A stretch of DNA of 64,000 nt, taken from positions 31,531,234 through 31,595,233 of the forward strand of contig CM038471.1 in the NCBI GenBank assembly GCA_021464415.1. Direction: 5' to 3'. How positions within the stretch are numbered: position 1 is the first letter of the stretch; the number at the start of each line of letters is the position of its first letter. Positions 1 to 10,977 of this stretch are shown here, one piece after another. Below the pieces are notes generated by a model that saw only the letters and a list, made by a program, of their open reading frames with translations, did no database searches and was not told the DNA's origin. A program made the position numbers and the translations under genes. The stretch comes from Lonicera japonica (taxonomy: Eukaryota; Streptophyta; Magnoliopsida; Dipsacales; Caprifoliaceae).

Positions 1-589
1 CAGTAGATTCCAAGGGAATCCTGGCGTTGCTCATTAGAAAGCAGTGAAGAGAATACTCCGATATGTGAAAGGGACAGCTGATTATATGCTTTGGTATCAA
101 GCATCGAATTTGCGTGTGGTTAGATATACTGATGCTGACTGGGGAGGAGACCCAGACGGACGCAAATTGACGTCAGGATATACTTTTTTGCTCAACGTCG
201 GAGCAATATCATGGTGCAGCAAAAAGTAGACTTGCATTGCACTATCTACGATGGAGGCGGAGTACGTTGCTTGTTCAGCTGCTGTTTAATAAAGTGTTTG
301 GTTAAGAAGATTCCTTCGAGAGTTTGGCATTGTTAAAAGCGCTTCGGAGCCGGTTACGATATATTATGATAGCTCGGCAGCTCTTGCATACTCTAAGGAT
401 CCCTAGTATCATGGGAAAACCAAACACATAGACATTAGATACCATTTCATTCGTGACATGGTTGTGCAAAAGGAAGTGGTCTTTAAGCATATCTCTACTA
501 GTCGCATGGTTGCAGACCCCTTGACTAAGCTTATAGTTAGAGAAGTTTACCAGGCTCATGTTAGGAGTCTAGGGCTACGTAGGTTGTGA
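1..589 (+). pseudogene. Ty1/Copia pol C-terminus (RNase H), broken
   Basis: This is the C-terminal RNase H of a Copia polyprotein, which removes RNA from the RNA/DNA hybrid during reverse transcription. The frame reads RILRYVKGT, then YTDADWGGDPDGRK, TSGYTFLLN and WCSKKQTCIALSTMEAEY, followed by HIDIRYHFIRD and ADPLTK, which is the standard Copia order. It ends in a TGA at 587-589. In-frame stops after SKK-like and ACSAAV motifs and at about 400 show it is dead. The N-terminal pol domains lie outside the window. Identification from the motif order is strong. Confidence 0.9.
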
Positions 590-1704
590 TTGTTTACTTC
601 CTGACCATAGAGGGTATTTGATGTCGTTGATTTATTATTAATATTTTTTTGGAATTTATTGCTCTTATGTTATTATTTTAATATAACTTCTAGCACACAC
701 TTTACCCATGGTTGGGATATCATGGTATGAGTATGTCAACAGGTATAGATCGACTCTCTCACACGAGTGATCGCCTTTGGCTCCCGAAATGCGCGCAAAA
801 ATAAGACACGTCAGGCTTATGGCGCTGTGATAGCGAGCTGAGCAGACATTGATTGAAGTGTCGACTTGGAAAGGGCCAAGATAGAGTCTTTCGAAGACTG
901 AATATGGATACCCCATTATCCATATATAACCTGTGAATAGCTGGATGCGAAATTTCAACTATGCGCTGAGACAAGCGAGCAAGTAGATTTTTCGGGTTAG
1001 GCGCTTGACAGCGACTGAACTAAGATCTGTACGGTGTTTGATAGTGATATATGCTCTTTAATGAAAGAGAACTCCACCATAACATGTAAGTCATACTACA
1101 TGTGCTTGGCGACCTATATAAGGAAGTGAAAGAATGATCCATGCTTCTTAATTGTGTGAGTCCTTATGGATTGATACAATATGTATGATCCTCTACTATT
1201 TTTGCCCTATGTGACTTTTGACTGTATCATGAAGAGGAAGTTCAGTGTATGCTACTTTGATATGTGTATCCTATGGCTAAGACTGATACGGCCTAAAGGG
1301 ACATCGTTGGGAAAGCAATTGAATATAATCTAAGTGATATGAGGGCGAAAGGATGATTGTTTGGTAGCACGTTCAAGTTTAATGATCACTGGTACCAAGT
1401 TATGTTGCTTTCTGAGAGTAGCGACGTAGTTGTGAGAATAAAACGGATGAGGTTTAAGCATTGATTCGAGATATGACTCCGAGGGATTGGAGTGCTTAAT
1501 CTGAATATGGCTAAATAGGTTAGGGGTAGAACGAGAGGCTATGGGGATGTTCTATGCTGGTTCTTTGGGAATTTGGCATAGTACTCCAAAATTTCCTTTT
1601 CAGGTGGATCGCGGTCGCACAACTCATTTACGAAGTATGAACGGGGAATCTAGAATGGTGCAAGGGAGAATGCGATTATTTGCCCACTATGTGCGAGTGG
1701 GAGA
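590..1704 (+). other. Copia 3' non-coding region before the LTR
   Basis: About 1.1 kb lies between the RNase H stop and a purine-rich tract (GTGGGAGA, about 1697-1704) that precedes a TGTTGG LTR-like start. It holds no credible coding frame; the 69-codon frame at 1541-1750 is not recognisable. A long 3' untranslated stretch is unusual but known in some Copia lineages. Confidence 0.55.
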
Positions 1705-2035
1705 TGTTGGTTTTTGGGCCTATGGTTTAGCCCAACAGGGACACCCATAGTGGGCCTTAGGGTTTCAAAGCCCTTTAAGCCTAATGATATATATTTAGGT
1801 CTTTAGACCTAAATAACAACACACAATTCACAACACAATCAGAGGCAGCCGTCATCTCTTCTCAAGCACATTCTAGTGTTCGTTGTAGAGAGAAGTTAAA
1901 GTTTTGGACATAGTGGCAGCTGTTCGAGTAACACTACACAAATGTGAGTATCGTAAGGCCAATTTCACAAGATTCAATATTATTTCTGCTGTGCATATAG
2001 GTACGCATACTTGTATTAATTTTCCTACAAAAACT
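1705..2035 (+). mobile_element. Probable Copia LTR, 3' end ill-defined
   Basis: The sequence starts TGTTGGTTTTTGGGCC directly after a polypurine tract, the usual start of a 3' LTR. It contains a TATA-like stretch (GATATATATTTAGG, about 1787). The right boundary is not clear: Gypsy RT sequence begins at about 2037, so the end is placed at that junction. No second LTR copy is visible, so this rests on polypurine tract plus TG start only. Confidence 0.45.
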
Positions 2036-2036
2036 C

Positions 2037-3648
2037 TGTATTGATTACCGAGAATTAAACAAAGCAACTACTAAGAAAAAATATCCATTACCCAGAATTG
2101 ATGATTTGTTTGATCAGTTGTAAGGAACGGCACATCAATTAAGACTTAAAAAAGAATATGTTCCTATGACCGTTTTTAGGACAAGATATGGTCATTATGA
2201 ATTTTTGGTAATGTCGTTTAGACCAACCAATGCCCCTGTAAGTTTTATAGACTTAATGAATAGAGTCTTCGAACCCTATACGGATCAGTTTGTAGCGGTC
2301 TTCATTGATGATATATTGATCTACTCTAAGAATCACGCCGAGCAGAAGGAACATTTAAGGTGTTTTGGAAAAACGAAAGAAGGAAAAACTCTTTGCCAAA
2401 CTAAAGAAATGTGAAGTTTGGTTAACCAAAGTCACACTTTTGGGTCATGTAGTATCAAAAGAAGGAATAACAGTCGACCCACAAAAGGTGGAAGCTATAG
2501 TGAATTGGCCTCGGCCAACCTCGGTATCTGAAATTTGGAGTTTTCTGGGTCTAGCCAGATATTATCGTCAGTTTATAGAAGGATTTTCAAAGATTGCAAG
2601 ACTTCTAACCTAATTAACTTAGAAAAACGTCAAGTTTAATTGGACTAGTGAATGTGAGAAAAGCTTCCAAGAGCTTAGAGATAGATTGTTATCCGCTCCT
2701 ATTCTAGTTATCTCATCAAATACAGGCAACTTTGTCATATATAGTGATGCGTCAAAGAATGGACTCGGGTGCGTATTAATGCAAAATGGAAAGGTGATTG
2801 CTTATGGCTCAAGACAATTGAAATCATATGAACTCAACTACCTAACTAATGTTCTGGAGTTGACGGTAGTTATTTTTACCCTTAAAATTTGGAGGCATTA
2901 TCTCTATGGAGAACGTATTGAAATATTTACTGATCACAAGAACTAAAAGTATATTTTTACGCAAAATGAATTGAATATGAGACAAATAAGATGGTTAAAG
3001 CTACTCAAGGACTATGATGCATCAATTTAGTATTATCTAGGCAAGGCCAACGTTGTAGAAAATGCTTTAAATCGAAAGCCATATGTCAATCTAGTATGTT
3101 TGCTTACAACATAACCTCAATTAGTTAAGGAAATAAGCAACATTAAAATTAAAAATTTGAGGATCATAAGTTGGGGAAAACTTATATTCTAGTTCTGCTA
3201 CGCCATCACTGCTTGACAGGGTAAAAGAAAAGCAAGGCATTAACCCCTATTTGGACATGATTAGAAAGAAAATGATGAAAGGGGAAGAGCCATAATTTGT
3301 AATACATGATGGAATACTACGATATAAGACACGAATATGTCAAGCGATCAACAACTAAAGTAGTAAGTTTTAGCACAAGATTATTAGTCGCTATTCTCTA
3401 TCTAACCGAGTAGTACAAAAATGTACCAAGATTTGCGTGAGACGTTTTGGTGGCGAGGGATAAAGAATGATGTTGCAAATTTTGTAACTCATTGTTTAGT
3501 ATGTCAGCAAGTAAAAGCACAACACCAAAGACCCTCTGGATTACTTTAGTCTCTTCTTATACCTGAATAGAAGTGGGAACACGTCATTTTGGATTTTATC
3601 GTAAGATTACCACGAACCACCTCAGGAAATAATACAATATGTGGGGTT
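2037..3648 (+). pseudogene. Ty3/Gypsy pol fragment (RT, RNase H, integrase start)
   Basis: The reading follows the Gypsy RT order: [35 protein letters not shown], the catalytic FIDDILIYS motif at about 2304-2330, then LGHVVSKEGI, FLGLARYYRQFI, and an RNase H with [15 protein letters not shown] and FTDHKN. An integrase HHCC region follows (WWRGIKND, HCLVCQQVK), and the sequence breaks off inside the core after WEHVILDFI. A short deletion removes the SKIDLRSGY region of RT, there is a frame change near 2365-2410, and stops occur at 2611, 2944 and later. Motif wording suggests a chromovirus-like lineage. It is truncated at both ends and non-functional. Confidence 0.88.
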
Positions 3649-4950
3649 TGTTTACACAGTAATCCACCCTGTTAAGTTTAAAACCGTTTTCACACAAAAA
3701 CAACCCAAACCAATCTACATTTTAAATTCACCCCACATATATGAAAACCATTTACATAAGCATTACACGTCCTTAATACATTAATACAAAAATTCAGTTC
3801 TTATAAAAGAGTTTATATACATCACAACAAAACTAAAATCAATTATACAATATAGTCCTTCTCGAGGATGACTAAAAGGTTCAGGGACATCAGAGGTTTC
3901 TAAACTCGTGAACCACGCGCCACCCGAAATGCTAAACCTACAAAACTGTTTATAAAATGGGATGAGCCAAATCCGGACTCAGTGGGAACTATATAGGTGT
4001 GGTATGGAAAATATACCTAACACACGAAAGCACGTGTAGCTTTTATAGAAAGTAATTACTTTATTTTAATATAATATTTAAAGACAATAAGATGCACTGC
4101 AACCCACACCCAATTGCATACCGTGCCCCATTAGGAATCCTACTCTTATGGTTAGAAGTTAACTATGTAGATTATTGCTCTCGGTACCACAAATTCCCAT
4201 ATATGTCCTTTCAATGATCGCACGTTTTTCTAAGGGGTGGGTTCTAGGATTACCTTGATGAATTATTAGCTTCCGACGGTTCGCCATGCTAAAGCAGATT
4301 CTTACCAATGTGTAGATCAACCCTGTTTCCCAATTATCTCGTACTTATCTCAGAAGTCGGTAATTATCGGTCAGTATTCATTATTTCCTCTTTGTTATTA
4401 ATTTATTATAACTTCCTTACTTGACCAACTAACAAGCATTGCTACATGATCCTTCATCCCAATCATCATGATATGATCTCCTCCCGTCTAACTATTTCAT
4501 TAGCTATGGTTGCCACTTCAATTATTAATATGTTATATTTATTATGAAAGTCAAACGGTTCTCTATATGTATTATGTATCATTCAATGTAATACGTGTTC
4601 AATCTTATATTATTCACTGTATATCCAAGACAAAGCATATATAAGATAGTGATAAGATATAACACAACAACATTCATCCGGACCACTATAATAATACAAA
4701 TAATCTCTTACTCCGGTTTGCAATTTCGTAGCTTTTCACCCATGCGGCAGCAGGGCCTCCCGTTCGTTTTCATTTGCATTTCGTGGCCTTTTCCCCACGC
4801 GACAACAATGCCTCCCATTAGGTTCCATATTTTTAATATCCAATCATAATACCAATAGTCATTTAAGCGACACTAGGTCTGCATTTTGTGGCCTTTCACC
4901 CACGCGACAGTAGGGCCTCTTGTTAGTTTCCGTGCACGGTTTTGGGTCTT
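3649..4950. mobile_element. LTR-like non-coding DNA, orientation uncertain
   Basis: No coding frame is credible here. The stretch near 3680-3990 looks, on the minus strand, like the U5 end of a chromovirus LTR (A-rich GTTTTAAACTTAAC). Three similar roughly 40-bp motifs follow between 4726 and 4922. I infer an LTR fragment lying opposite to the preceding pol fragment. No partner LTR is present to prove it. Confidence 0.35.
4726..4922. repeat. Three copies of a ~40-bp GC-rich motif
   Basis: Similar blocks built on GTGGCCTTT-CCCACGCGACA-AGGGCCTC occur at about 4726-4763, 4780-4821 and 4882-4922. They are imperfect and irregularly spaced, as expected for degenerate LTR sub-repeats. Confidence 0.6.
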
Positions 4951-5240
4951 GCACTCAGGAGACTATGCCCAAATTTTGGCCCCGTTAGACATTACCATAA
5001 GGAGTAGCATACTCGAAAATCAGCTCAATCCGACAGTCGGATCTCCAAAAATTCAGATAATCATGAGTTTGTTTCAAGTGATCAAATGGAGGTCTTCTCG
5101 AAGTTAAAATGATTTGAAGTTTGGTCAGTAGATAGGTCTTATCATGAGGAAGAATATATTCAAAGTTTAGCTTTGGCAAACATGGGATCATCAAGAATCA
5201 ATTTGTCTATCCTGCAATTCTAGTCGAGGTTGTTATACGC

Positions 5241-5800
5241 AAGTACGTTTTCTACGTAGGAACAAACTCTTTGTACTAAGCCGAGGAGACCGAGTCCTTC
5301 CCGAACACCGATTGACTCTATTTTTTTACAGAGTCTAGAAGACTTCTACTAGCAATACATATCCATAAATCAACATCATAGAATGGTTAGAACTTTAATT
5401 ATCATACAAACAAGTGACCTTGTCTACAATAAGTACCTTTCTTACGCGAGAACAAACTCTTTGTACCAATCTGAGGAGACCGAGTCCTTTTCGAACTCCG
5501 ATCGTCTTCAAATTTTTACAGCGTCTATAAGACTTCTATTGGAAATACATTTCCAAATATTAGCATGATCCAATGGTTATAACTTGACTTGTCATGCAAA
5601 CAAGTGACCTTGTCTACAACAAGTACCTTTCCTACGTGGAAACAAACTCTTCGTACCAATCAGAGCAAAAGGAGACCTTCCCGAATTCTGATCGACCTAA
5701 AATGTTGATACAATTTAGAAGACTTCTGTTCCCAACACATATCCAAAATTCAGCATGATCCAACGGTGGGAAGGCTTCGCGATAAGCTCCAAGAGTCTTG
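5241..5800. repeat. 190-bp tandem repeat, three copies
   Basis: The word AAGTAC followed by a T-rich run, then CTACG-type and AACAAACTCTTYGTAC words, starts at 5241, 5431 and 5621, giving a period of exactly 190 bp twice. Each unit ends with CATGATCCAATGGTT-type sequence. The last copy runs into a TATA box 40 bp after the array, so the array lies in the upstream (U3) part of an LTR promoter. Such U3 repeats are common in large plant Gypsy LTRs. Confidence 0.85.
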
Positions 5801-5840
5801 GTTGTAGTCTCTTTTCTTGCTCTCCAAGCATTTTTTCAAC

Positions 5841-5850
5841 TATAAATAGA
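5841..5850 (+). promoter_or_regulatory. TATA box of an LTR promoter
   Basis: TATAAATAGA matches the plant TATA consensus. It follows the 190-bp U3-like repeat array and precedes a CT-rich leader (TTCTCTCCCTCC), which is typical for an LTR transcription start about 30 bp downstream. Confidence 0.6.
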
Positions 5851-6825
5851 CCTCCCCTCCATTGATATTTGTCATCAGCAATTAAGGGGATTTCGTGGTA
5901 CACACCAAGAGACCCTTATTCTCTCCCTCCAAGGAGGCTCGGGTATAATTTTCTCTCTCTTGTTTTATTTATTCGTTAGTTCGATAATTCATATTATTGT
6001 CTGCATAATTTTTATCACTTGATAGCTTTTCAAAACCCTTTTTAAAATTGTTTTCAAAACTAAAGGTGTATAATAAACCCTAACCCAATTCCAAAATAGT
6101 ATTATTACTTTCTTACTTTTTTAAAAATTTTGGATTAGCCGTATTGTTATACAAAGGAATCGATTATCGCTATATATCCAATCTAACTCATAAATTACGG
6201 TGTATATGTGATAAATACTCGATTATGAGAGCACTATTGCCATCTATACCGATTTAATCAATAGAGTATGGTACACGATTGGTTAACTCGCCTCATATTA
6301 CATCGAATATGAGATTCCACATCGAATTAGTTTCCAAAAAGCCCAAAGTTTTACAAAATCACTTGTTTCATTGTATCTACTGTTGTCAAACTCTCTTTTC
6401 CATATCACACAAACACACACTTATTCTCAAAATCATAGGCGAACTAGGAAACAAATCGTTTTCATCCCATCCCCAAAATCCCGATTTCTAAGGCAAGCAC
6501 AAAAAGCTGTAAAGTAATAGTAATAGCATGCAAGAAATGAATTACAACACGCGCATATCCTATTCAAGAGACCAAAAGGGCAAATTGGGTGCTTAACACC
6601 TTCCCAATTCGTAACTTAATCCCCGAACCTTCAAATCAACTAGTTTCGCATATATTGTTATAAGAGGATATTTAGTCCATAAATACGTCTCTTTTACACA
6701 AACCTTTTTTGTTTGTTTAGTAAAACAAATTGTCGACTCTTATTTTTTTTCAAAACCGATTTTTAAAGCAACAACGGAATCGCCGCCCACGAGGACCCCG
6801 GGCGTCGAAAAAACGTGTTCTCACA
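5851..6825 (+). mobile_element. R/U5 end of the 5' LTR of Tat-type element 1
   Basis: The stretch ends in CA at 6824-6825, one base before a primer-binding-like TGGCGACTCTGCTGG. The words GGGTGCTTAACACCTTCCCAA (6579-6607 region) also occur in the LTR of element 2 near 11978, at a similar distance from its end. The LTR start is not visible. It probably lies upstream of the 190-bp array. Confidence 0.6.
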
Positions 6826-6826
6826 A

Positions 6827-6844
6827 TGGCGACTCTGCTGGAGA
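6827..6844 (+). other. Primer-binding site of Tat-type element 1
   Basis: TGGCGACTCTGCTGGAGA begins two bases after the LTR-type CA end. The same word with two changes occurs at 12289 in element 2. Tat/Ogre elements are known to use this type of site, thought to pair with a tRNA-Arg 3' end. I cannot check the tRNA here. Confidence 0.7.
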
Positions 6845-7958
6845 CGATTTTAAGAGGATTAGACTCTAAACAAGAGTAGAATATGCGTGGATGATCGTTT
6901 ATGTTTGTATGTTTTCCTATTCGGCCTTAGTTTTAGGATAACATAGATGCGACCTAGGTGGATACCCTAATTCCCTTTTGGCTTGCTAATTATTGTTTGA
7001 GGAAAACCTTTTCATAAATAAAATTTAAAGGTACTCGAACAAATCTTAAAGCGCTCATCGTAATATACCTCTATAATTGTTATTTTTCACGCATGCACTA
7101 TCATCATGCATTATTGCGAGTTTGAAATTATCCCTTTTAACCCGAAAATATTACTTAGTGAGTAGGGAGTTGGCTCGTTTGGGTCAACATAAACCGAAAG
7201 CTCTTATTTTCACTCTCTTTGGCCAAGTACCAACTGAGGTATATCGAGTGACGAGAACACTCACGTACCCGGGGCATATATCAAAAGGTCCTTGCACGTA
7301 CTCACCCTTAGGGTATATAGCAAGACCTAGCCAAATGTAAGGGAGCCTAAACTTTACCAATCAAACCACGGTTGCATAGCGTCAACCTAGTACACTTGAA
7401 TTTATGCATGTTTTCTTAACCGTCAGTCGTGAGATTAGTGAACAAAATGCCTTGTTATATATACCAACTTTTGGTTTGGCAAGTACGGCCGGTGGCTGTC
7501 CAACCCCGTCCGTAGAAATCCCTTACTAAAACCCGTTAGTGAGAATTTTCCTGTCACTGTTTCCATGAAAAACAACTCTAAGAAGAGAGAACTTCCCGAT
7601 TTTCAAAAATGTTTTCAAAAAATGTTTTCCAAAAAATGAGTCATTTTCCAAAAATAAGTTTTCCAAAAATAATTTTCAAAATCAGAAAGTTATAAGGCCA
7701 CCCCAGGTATGTATGTTCTTATCCTAAACCTATCCATGGGGCTTTCAAGTTGTTGATGTCGGTCTGCTTTAGCCTAAACACCAAAAATTGGTTTTCAATT
7801 TTATTTTCCTGTCGAATCATAGTTTTTCGAGAATTATGCAACTCATGGTAAAATATTGATTTTTTCAGTCAATCCCCGATTTCTTTCTCCCCATTCTTCA
7901 CCACGCTCAGATTATATATCGCACCAGAGGATTCACAAGATCAGACTTACCACCGATT
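6845..7958 (+). other. Untranslated leader of element 1
   Basis: No coding signal is seen. The part 7150-7345 (GTGAGTAGGGAGTTGGCT, GAGGTATATCGAGTGA, CTTGCACGTAC) is clearly homologous to 12493-12680 of element 2, so both elements share a conserved 5' leader. Two A-rich near-repeats (TTTTCCAAAAA-type) lie at 7600-7680. Confidence 0.7.
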
Positions 7959-9429
7959 ATGCCTTTTTGTCACAACACCGAGCTATTGATCGATCTAACC
8001 GGGGTCAACAATACTGAAGGTAACCATGATGAAGCCTCTCGTGTAGCGGATTCGCAGCCTGTTCTGTTCTCCCACAAACCGAGGGTGGCACCTTAACCCT
8101 TGAACACCTCTACCATCTACTCCAGGATCTGACCCAATTTCTGGCCATCATGAAGAATAACCAAGCTGCCACCCAAGCTCAGCTGAACATCCTAATTGCT
8201 ACCTAAACACGAGTTGAACCAAACTAACCCAATCCAAATTCATACCCAACCGAAGATAACCAAACCCGAGGCCAGTAGCTCCACCTAACATTCGCCTCCC
8301 AGTTCATACCAACATCAACCCCCTGTGCCCCTTGCCAACATCGATGTACCATTAGTGCAAGATCCCGAAGCCACCCGGCTGAACCCTGAACATACCCACC
8401 CTTTCAAAACCATAATCCTCAAGCCATCCCAGATGGAGATCCAAACCAAGGTCGATACCCCAAAAGGCTCTAAACTAGAGGGTGGCCCAAAAGGCTGATG
8501 ACATTGCCGATCGTCAAAACCAATCTCTTTACCTAAATGCCCGTTTGCCTATTGGTTTCAAACTCCCCCACATCGAGAAGTTCTCTGGGAACACTCCACC
8601 TCACCTGCACCTCAAAGCCTACGTTCGAACCATGCAATTATACGGATTGAAAGAGGATCACTTGTCCATAGGTTTCCACCAGTCTCTCACCGGATCATCC
8701 CACAGTTGGTTTTTGAGTTTAGAGAAGCACCAAGTGGCCCATTGGAAAAATATAGTGACGGATTTCATGGAACATTATAAGTTCAACGAGGAACTCAAAG
8801 TTACCCATAAGAATCTTGAGATGACAAAACAGATAAAAAAATAAGAATGCCAGTGATTTCATCACTCGCTGAAGGGAGTTAGCATCTCAATTGGTCGATA
8901 GAATTCTCGAGGAAGAGCAATTAGGGATAATTGTCAAGAACTTTAAGCCTGAGATCCGAAGCGGCATGGGTCACCAATACTTTAACCGCTACAAGGCCTT
9001 GATGCATGTAGCTAATGAGACTGAGGAAGAACTTGTGTAAGCTATCGAAGGTAAGGAAGCCTCTTCTTAATACAAGAAGACCACCCCAGCCATTTACCAA
9101 GTTTAGTTTTACTAAGGTTGAGTCTTTATCAAAAAACCAGCCTCCATTATCCGCAAAAAGAAAGGTCAAATAAGAGGAGCAGTAGAAAGAAGCATTGTCC
9201 CTTTTCATGCCTATCGACTTCGCTGAGTCAAACTTTAGCCACGCTACAAGCTAAGGGTATTCTGCAGCCGCTAGCTCCTCGCACACCCCCCAACCTAGCT
9301 CTCCCTGGCTGAAATGCCAATGAACGTTGCACTTACCATCAAGGATTTGGACATAACAATGATAATTATTACGACCTAAAGCATGCCATCCAAGACTTGA
9401 TCGACACCAAGAAGATTACCCTTCCTTGA
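7959..9429 (+). pseudogene. Gag of Tat-type element 1, broken
   Basis: The gag protein forms the particle that packages element RNA. A possible start ATG is at 7959. The recognisable core at 8482-8844 contains GFKLPHIEKFSGNTPPHLHL, MQLYGLKED and SLTGSSHSWFLSL, the Tat/Ogre gag pattern. A frameshift in an A-run near 8840 is followed by FITR-RELASQLVDRILEEEQ and FKPEIRSGMGHQYF in another frame. A zinc-knuckle-like block at 9329-9390 reads C-x2-H-x4-H-x4-Y, followed by AIQDLID; the last cysteine is replaced by tyrosine. Several stops follow. No protease or RT of this element is present; element 2 begins 1.5 kb downstream. Confidence 0.82.
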
Positions 9430-9730
9430 TGAAAGAAGCCTTAAGCAGAGGCAGACACCATTAATTCAATTTACTTGAACAGTCCTAGAGATAAGGGAAA
9501 TTGAGAGAGAAAATGAGCAAATTTGTAAGGGTTAAGGGTAGAATGAAGAGTTTATTACCAATGTACCCATTCATTTCATTAATAAAATCAATCATTTTTT
9601 TTCCTTTCAAGTATCCTAAATCATGTCTACCTCTGCTTAAACTCAATCCATAAACAATATTCCTAAAAGGATGCGAGAAAATTAAAGAGTGTGAAGTTAC
9701 GATAGATACGTTGAGGGTGCAAGGGGCATA
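9430..9730 (+). other. Post-gag spacer of element 1, no gene seen
   Basis: The sequence after the gag stop has stops in all forward frames and no recognisable domain. It leads into the 93-bp repeat array. Confidence 0.5.
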
Positions 9731-10028
9731 CACTGAGGGTGCCAAGGGTATATGTACTGAGGGTATCGACAAGAGGACTTGAGTAGCTCCTCAAAGACTA
9801 GCATTTCCATCATCATTCATATACACTGAGGGTGCCAAGGGTGTAGGTACTAAGGGTATCGACAAGAAGACTCGAGCAGTTCCTCAAACACTAGCATTTT
9901 CATCATTATTCACATACACTGAGGATGCAGAGGGTATATTCACTAAGGATATCGACAAGAAGACTCGAGCAACTCCTCAAAGACTAGCATTTTCATCATC
10001 ATTCATATACACTGAGGGTGCCTTAACC
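9731..10028 (+). repeat. 93-bp tandem repeat, 3.2 copies, coding-type
   Basis: The word CACTGAGGGTGCC (or a near match) starts at 9731, 9824, 9917 and 10010, a period of exactly 93 bp, which is 31 codons. In one forward frame the units read YTEGAKG, GIDKKTRA, PQRLAFSSSF with only one stop (CGA to TGA in copy 1). The frame continues past the array. This suggests the repeat was once translated as part of the gag-protease region of element 1. Function is unknown. Confidence 0.8.
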
Positions 10029-10700
10029 TACACCACCATGACCCTGTGGTTATCCTATCATCAGAACCAGGAAGTCTATCTATGAAGGTAGAATCAAGAC
10101 AACGAAATCAATTGGTTTACAACTAAAGCCCCTGCTTCTCTCAAGAATCAAGCCTGTCCACACCCACTCACGAAAATGCAGATCATCGATAATCCTTTTG
10201 AGGCTAAGGGTATGAGCAAAAGCAGCAACGCGAAAGAATTTTTACAGGCCCAAGAATCAAGAGGCAGAGAAGACAGAAGCATGCTGCAAGATCAGCAGCA
10301 TCCCAAGATGGAGGCACACCATTTCTCTTGTTATCGATATCACCTTGCACTCACTCATTAGTTGACCATAAATTAATATTTGCCTTTTCAGTGTTACTAT
10401 GTTCTTTTAAAATGATCGGTCTTGCATGTATACATCTGCACTTAGATAATTTCAAGTAGAGTAATATACTTCATAAATTAGATAACTAAAGATTCACGAC
10501 CTTTTCGAAACCAAGTTTTCAAAATGATGGTGCGATGATTTAAGAAGTGTGCAAATACTTGAAATTTTGGAAAGCATGGCATACGTCAAACATATGAACA
10601 CTTGCATAAGTGTACCACATACCGGTCCAAGAGCACATAATCATTAGGCTCCATGACCTACCAGACAGGCTTTGTTGTCGCATCCCAGTAGATACCTCAA
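10029..10700 (+). other. Degenerate region after the 93-bp array
   Basis: A 61-codon forward frame at 10176-10361 (KMQIIDNPFEAKGM and a charged Q/E/R-rich tail) may be a leftover of the gag-protease linker, but it matches nothing I recognise. The remainder to 10700 is AT-rich and without signal. Confidence 0.4.
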
Positions 10701-10704
10701 TGCA

Positions 10705-10977
10705 GAAGTCCTCTGCGAAGACATGATGAGATAAATAGCCTTCTGCGGAGGCATGATGAGTTGAGAAGCCCTCTTTGGAGGCATTATGAGATGGCAGGCC
10801 CTCCGTGGAAGCATGATGAGAAGAGGAGCCCTTTGCGAAGGCATGATGAGATAAGAAAAGCCCATTGTGGAGGCACGATGAGTTGAGAAGTCCTCTGTGG
10901 AGGCACGATGAGATGAGAAGCCCTATGTAGAGGCACGATGAGAAGAAAAGCCCTCTGTGGAGGCACGATGAGATGAC
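10705..10977. repeat. 30-bp minisatellite, about nine copies
   Basis: Units of the type GAGGCACGATGAGATGAGAAG plus CCCTCTGTG follow each other about every 30 bp from 10705 to the LTR start at 10978. Units differ by point changes and by 2-bp length changes. The long frames on the minus strand here (HHAS-EG-S type) are by-products of the repeat and not evidence for a gene. Confidence 0.85.
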
